A stretch of DNA of 5,191 bases from positions 1-5,191 of the forward strand of contig SKMT01000704.1 in assembly GCA_007120915.1 (NCBI GenBank), given 5' to 3'. This stretch comes from Myxococcales bacterium. Lineage in GTDB: Bacteria > Myxococcota_A > Bradymonadia > Bradymonadales > Bradymonadaceae. How positions within the stretch are numbered: position 1 is the first letter of the stretch; each line of letters begins with the position of its first letter. Positions 4,608 through 5,191 of the stretch are shown here, piece after piece. The notes under the pieces were generated by a model. It worked only from the letters and a program-made list of their open reading frames with translations, did no database searches and had not been told where the DNA came from. The translations under genes and the position numbers were made by a program.

Positions 4608-5191
4608 CTACCGAGCCATGAAGATGGTCGACCCGTCGCGGAAGATCAGAAACAGATTCTGCGACCGCTCCGCATCATAAGCTGCGTTGAACTCCTGCCG
4701 ATCCGTGACGGGCTGGCGGTTGACCTCCAGGATGACATCGCCCTCACGGAGGTTGTACCGCGCCGCCTCGGAGGTGCGGTCCACGCCGGTGACGACCAGC
4801 CCGGTGCCGATGGCCTCCGGGATGTCGTACTGGCGGCGCAGATCACTGTCGACGGGCTCCACCTCGAGCCCCTCCAGGTTGATCCTGTCACCCCGGTCAC
4901 CGCGCTCGGCGGCGGCCAGCTCCGCGGCATCGTGCGCCCCTAGCTCAATCGTCACCTCTTCGGTGCCGTCGTCGCGCACAATCCGCAACTGTACCTCGTC
5001 GCCCGGCGAGCGCAGCCCGATGGTGTTGCGCAACTCCTGAGAACTACGCACCCGGTTTCCGTCCACATGGGTGACCACGTCCCCTCGGCCCAGCCCATAC
5101 TCCCCGGCGGGGCTTTCAGGCTGCACATCGGAGATGACCACCCCCTCGGTGCCCTGCGGAAGCTCCAGCGCCTCGGCGAGCTGCGGGCTCA
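4608..5191 (-). CDS. htrA: HtrA/DegP-type serine protease, C-terminal two-PDZ part (5' end outside window)
   Basis: The last ~193 residues of a periplasmic HtrA-family protease/chaperone, which degrades or holds misfolded envelope proteins. The frame stays open to the right edge; its first visible residues (SPQLAEALELPQ) match the DegP/DegQ segment that opens PDZ1, so the GTG at 5141 is internal and not a start. PDZ1 runs from the edge to about 4938, with SPAGEYGLGRGDVV and a VDGNRV strand. A polar linker (about 4937-4875) rich in Asp, Arg and Ala follows. PDZ2 spans about 4874-4608, with GTGLVVTGV, NLREGDVILEVNRQPV and a final strand RDGSTIFMAR, the same ending style as DegP (RGDSTIYLLMQ). 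The protease domain with the His-Asp-Ser triad would lie beyond the window, so activity cannot be judged. The two PDZ domains fit DegP/DegQ rather than single-PDZ DegS. The gene converges on the TM2 gene. Confidence 0.92.
   Translation of the reverse strand, partial: SPQLAEALELPQGTEGVVISDVQPESPAGEYGLGRGDVVTHVDGNRVRSSQELRNTIGLRSPGDEVQLRIVRDDGTEEVTIELGAHDAAELAAAERGDRGDRINLEGLEVEPVDSDLRRQYDIPEAIGTGLVVTGVDRTSEAARYNLREGDVILEVNRQPVTDRQEFNAAYDAERSQNLFLIFRDGSTIFMAR

Noticed and set aside
4015..4680. A 221-residue + strand frame across the convergent gap
   Set aside because: It is Arg/Ser/Pro-rich and built from the hairpins and heptamer array. It runs into the antisense of the HtrA gene, with no domain and no convincing ribosome binding site.
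5139..5141. GTG as the start of the HtrA-type gene
   Set aside because: The frame continues open to the window edge, and the residues upstream of it match the conserved segment that opens PDZ1, so this GTG is internal.

Overview
This is a high-GC window whose genes use mostly G/C at third codon positions. It reads as chromosome from a Gram-negative, probably delta-proteobacterial-type organism. Two neighbouring genes encode secreted proteins (one carries a lipobox, one has an ambiguous secretion signal), and the right-hand gene is a two-PDZ HtrA/DegP-type periplasmic protease. The receptor-L-domain repeats of the first gene and the very acidic Ig-like lipoprotein resemble proteins I associate with Bradymonadales/Myxococcota-type bacteria from saline habitats. 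That placement is inference from style, not a database result. I see no rRNA, tRNA, CRISPR array, transposase or integrase.

Layout from left to right. Positions 1-56 are a degenerate heptamer array (CCCAG[AC][AG]). Next come two secreted-protein genes on the + strand: an exported protein with receptor L-type repeats fused to an M15 zinc peptidase (148-1236), and an extremely acidic lipoprotein with an N-terminal Ig-like domain and an unassigned C-terminal half (1496-3268). A tandem pair of 71-bp-period hairpin repeats (3278-3416) separates the lipoprotein from a small TM2-domain membrane protein (3487-3933). A 674-bp gene-free stretch (3934-4607) follows. It lies between convergent genes and is dense in secondary structure: several hairpins, three of which share a GGCTTGTCC core, then a second heptamer-type array (4444-4571) and a strong 11-bp hairpin next to the protease stop codon. 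The last gene (4608-5191, - strand) is the 3' part of an HtrA/DegP-type protease and runs off the right edge.

The genes do not form an obvious operon. Gaps of 218-259 bp filled with repeats or hairpins separate the three + strand genes. They share a theme of cell-envelope and exported functions: peptidoglycan cleavage, a surface or periplasmic lipoprotein, an inner-membrane TM2 protein, and periplasmic protein quality control. The most unusual content is the M15-L-domain fusion, the almost lysine-free acidic lipoprotein, and the intergenic structured repeats. I found no clear new defence or mobile system here.
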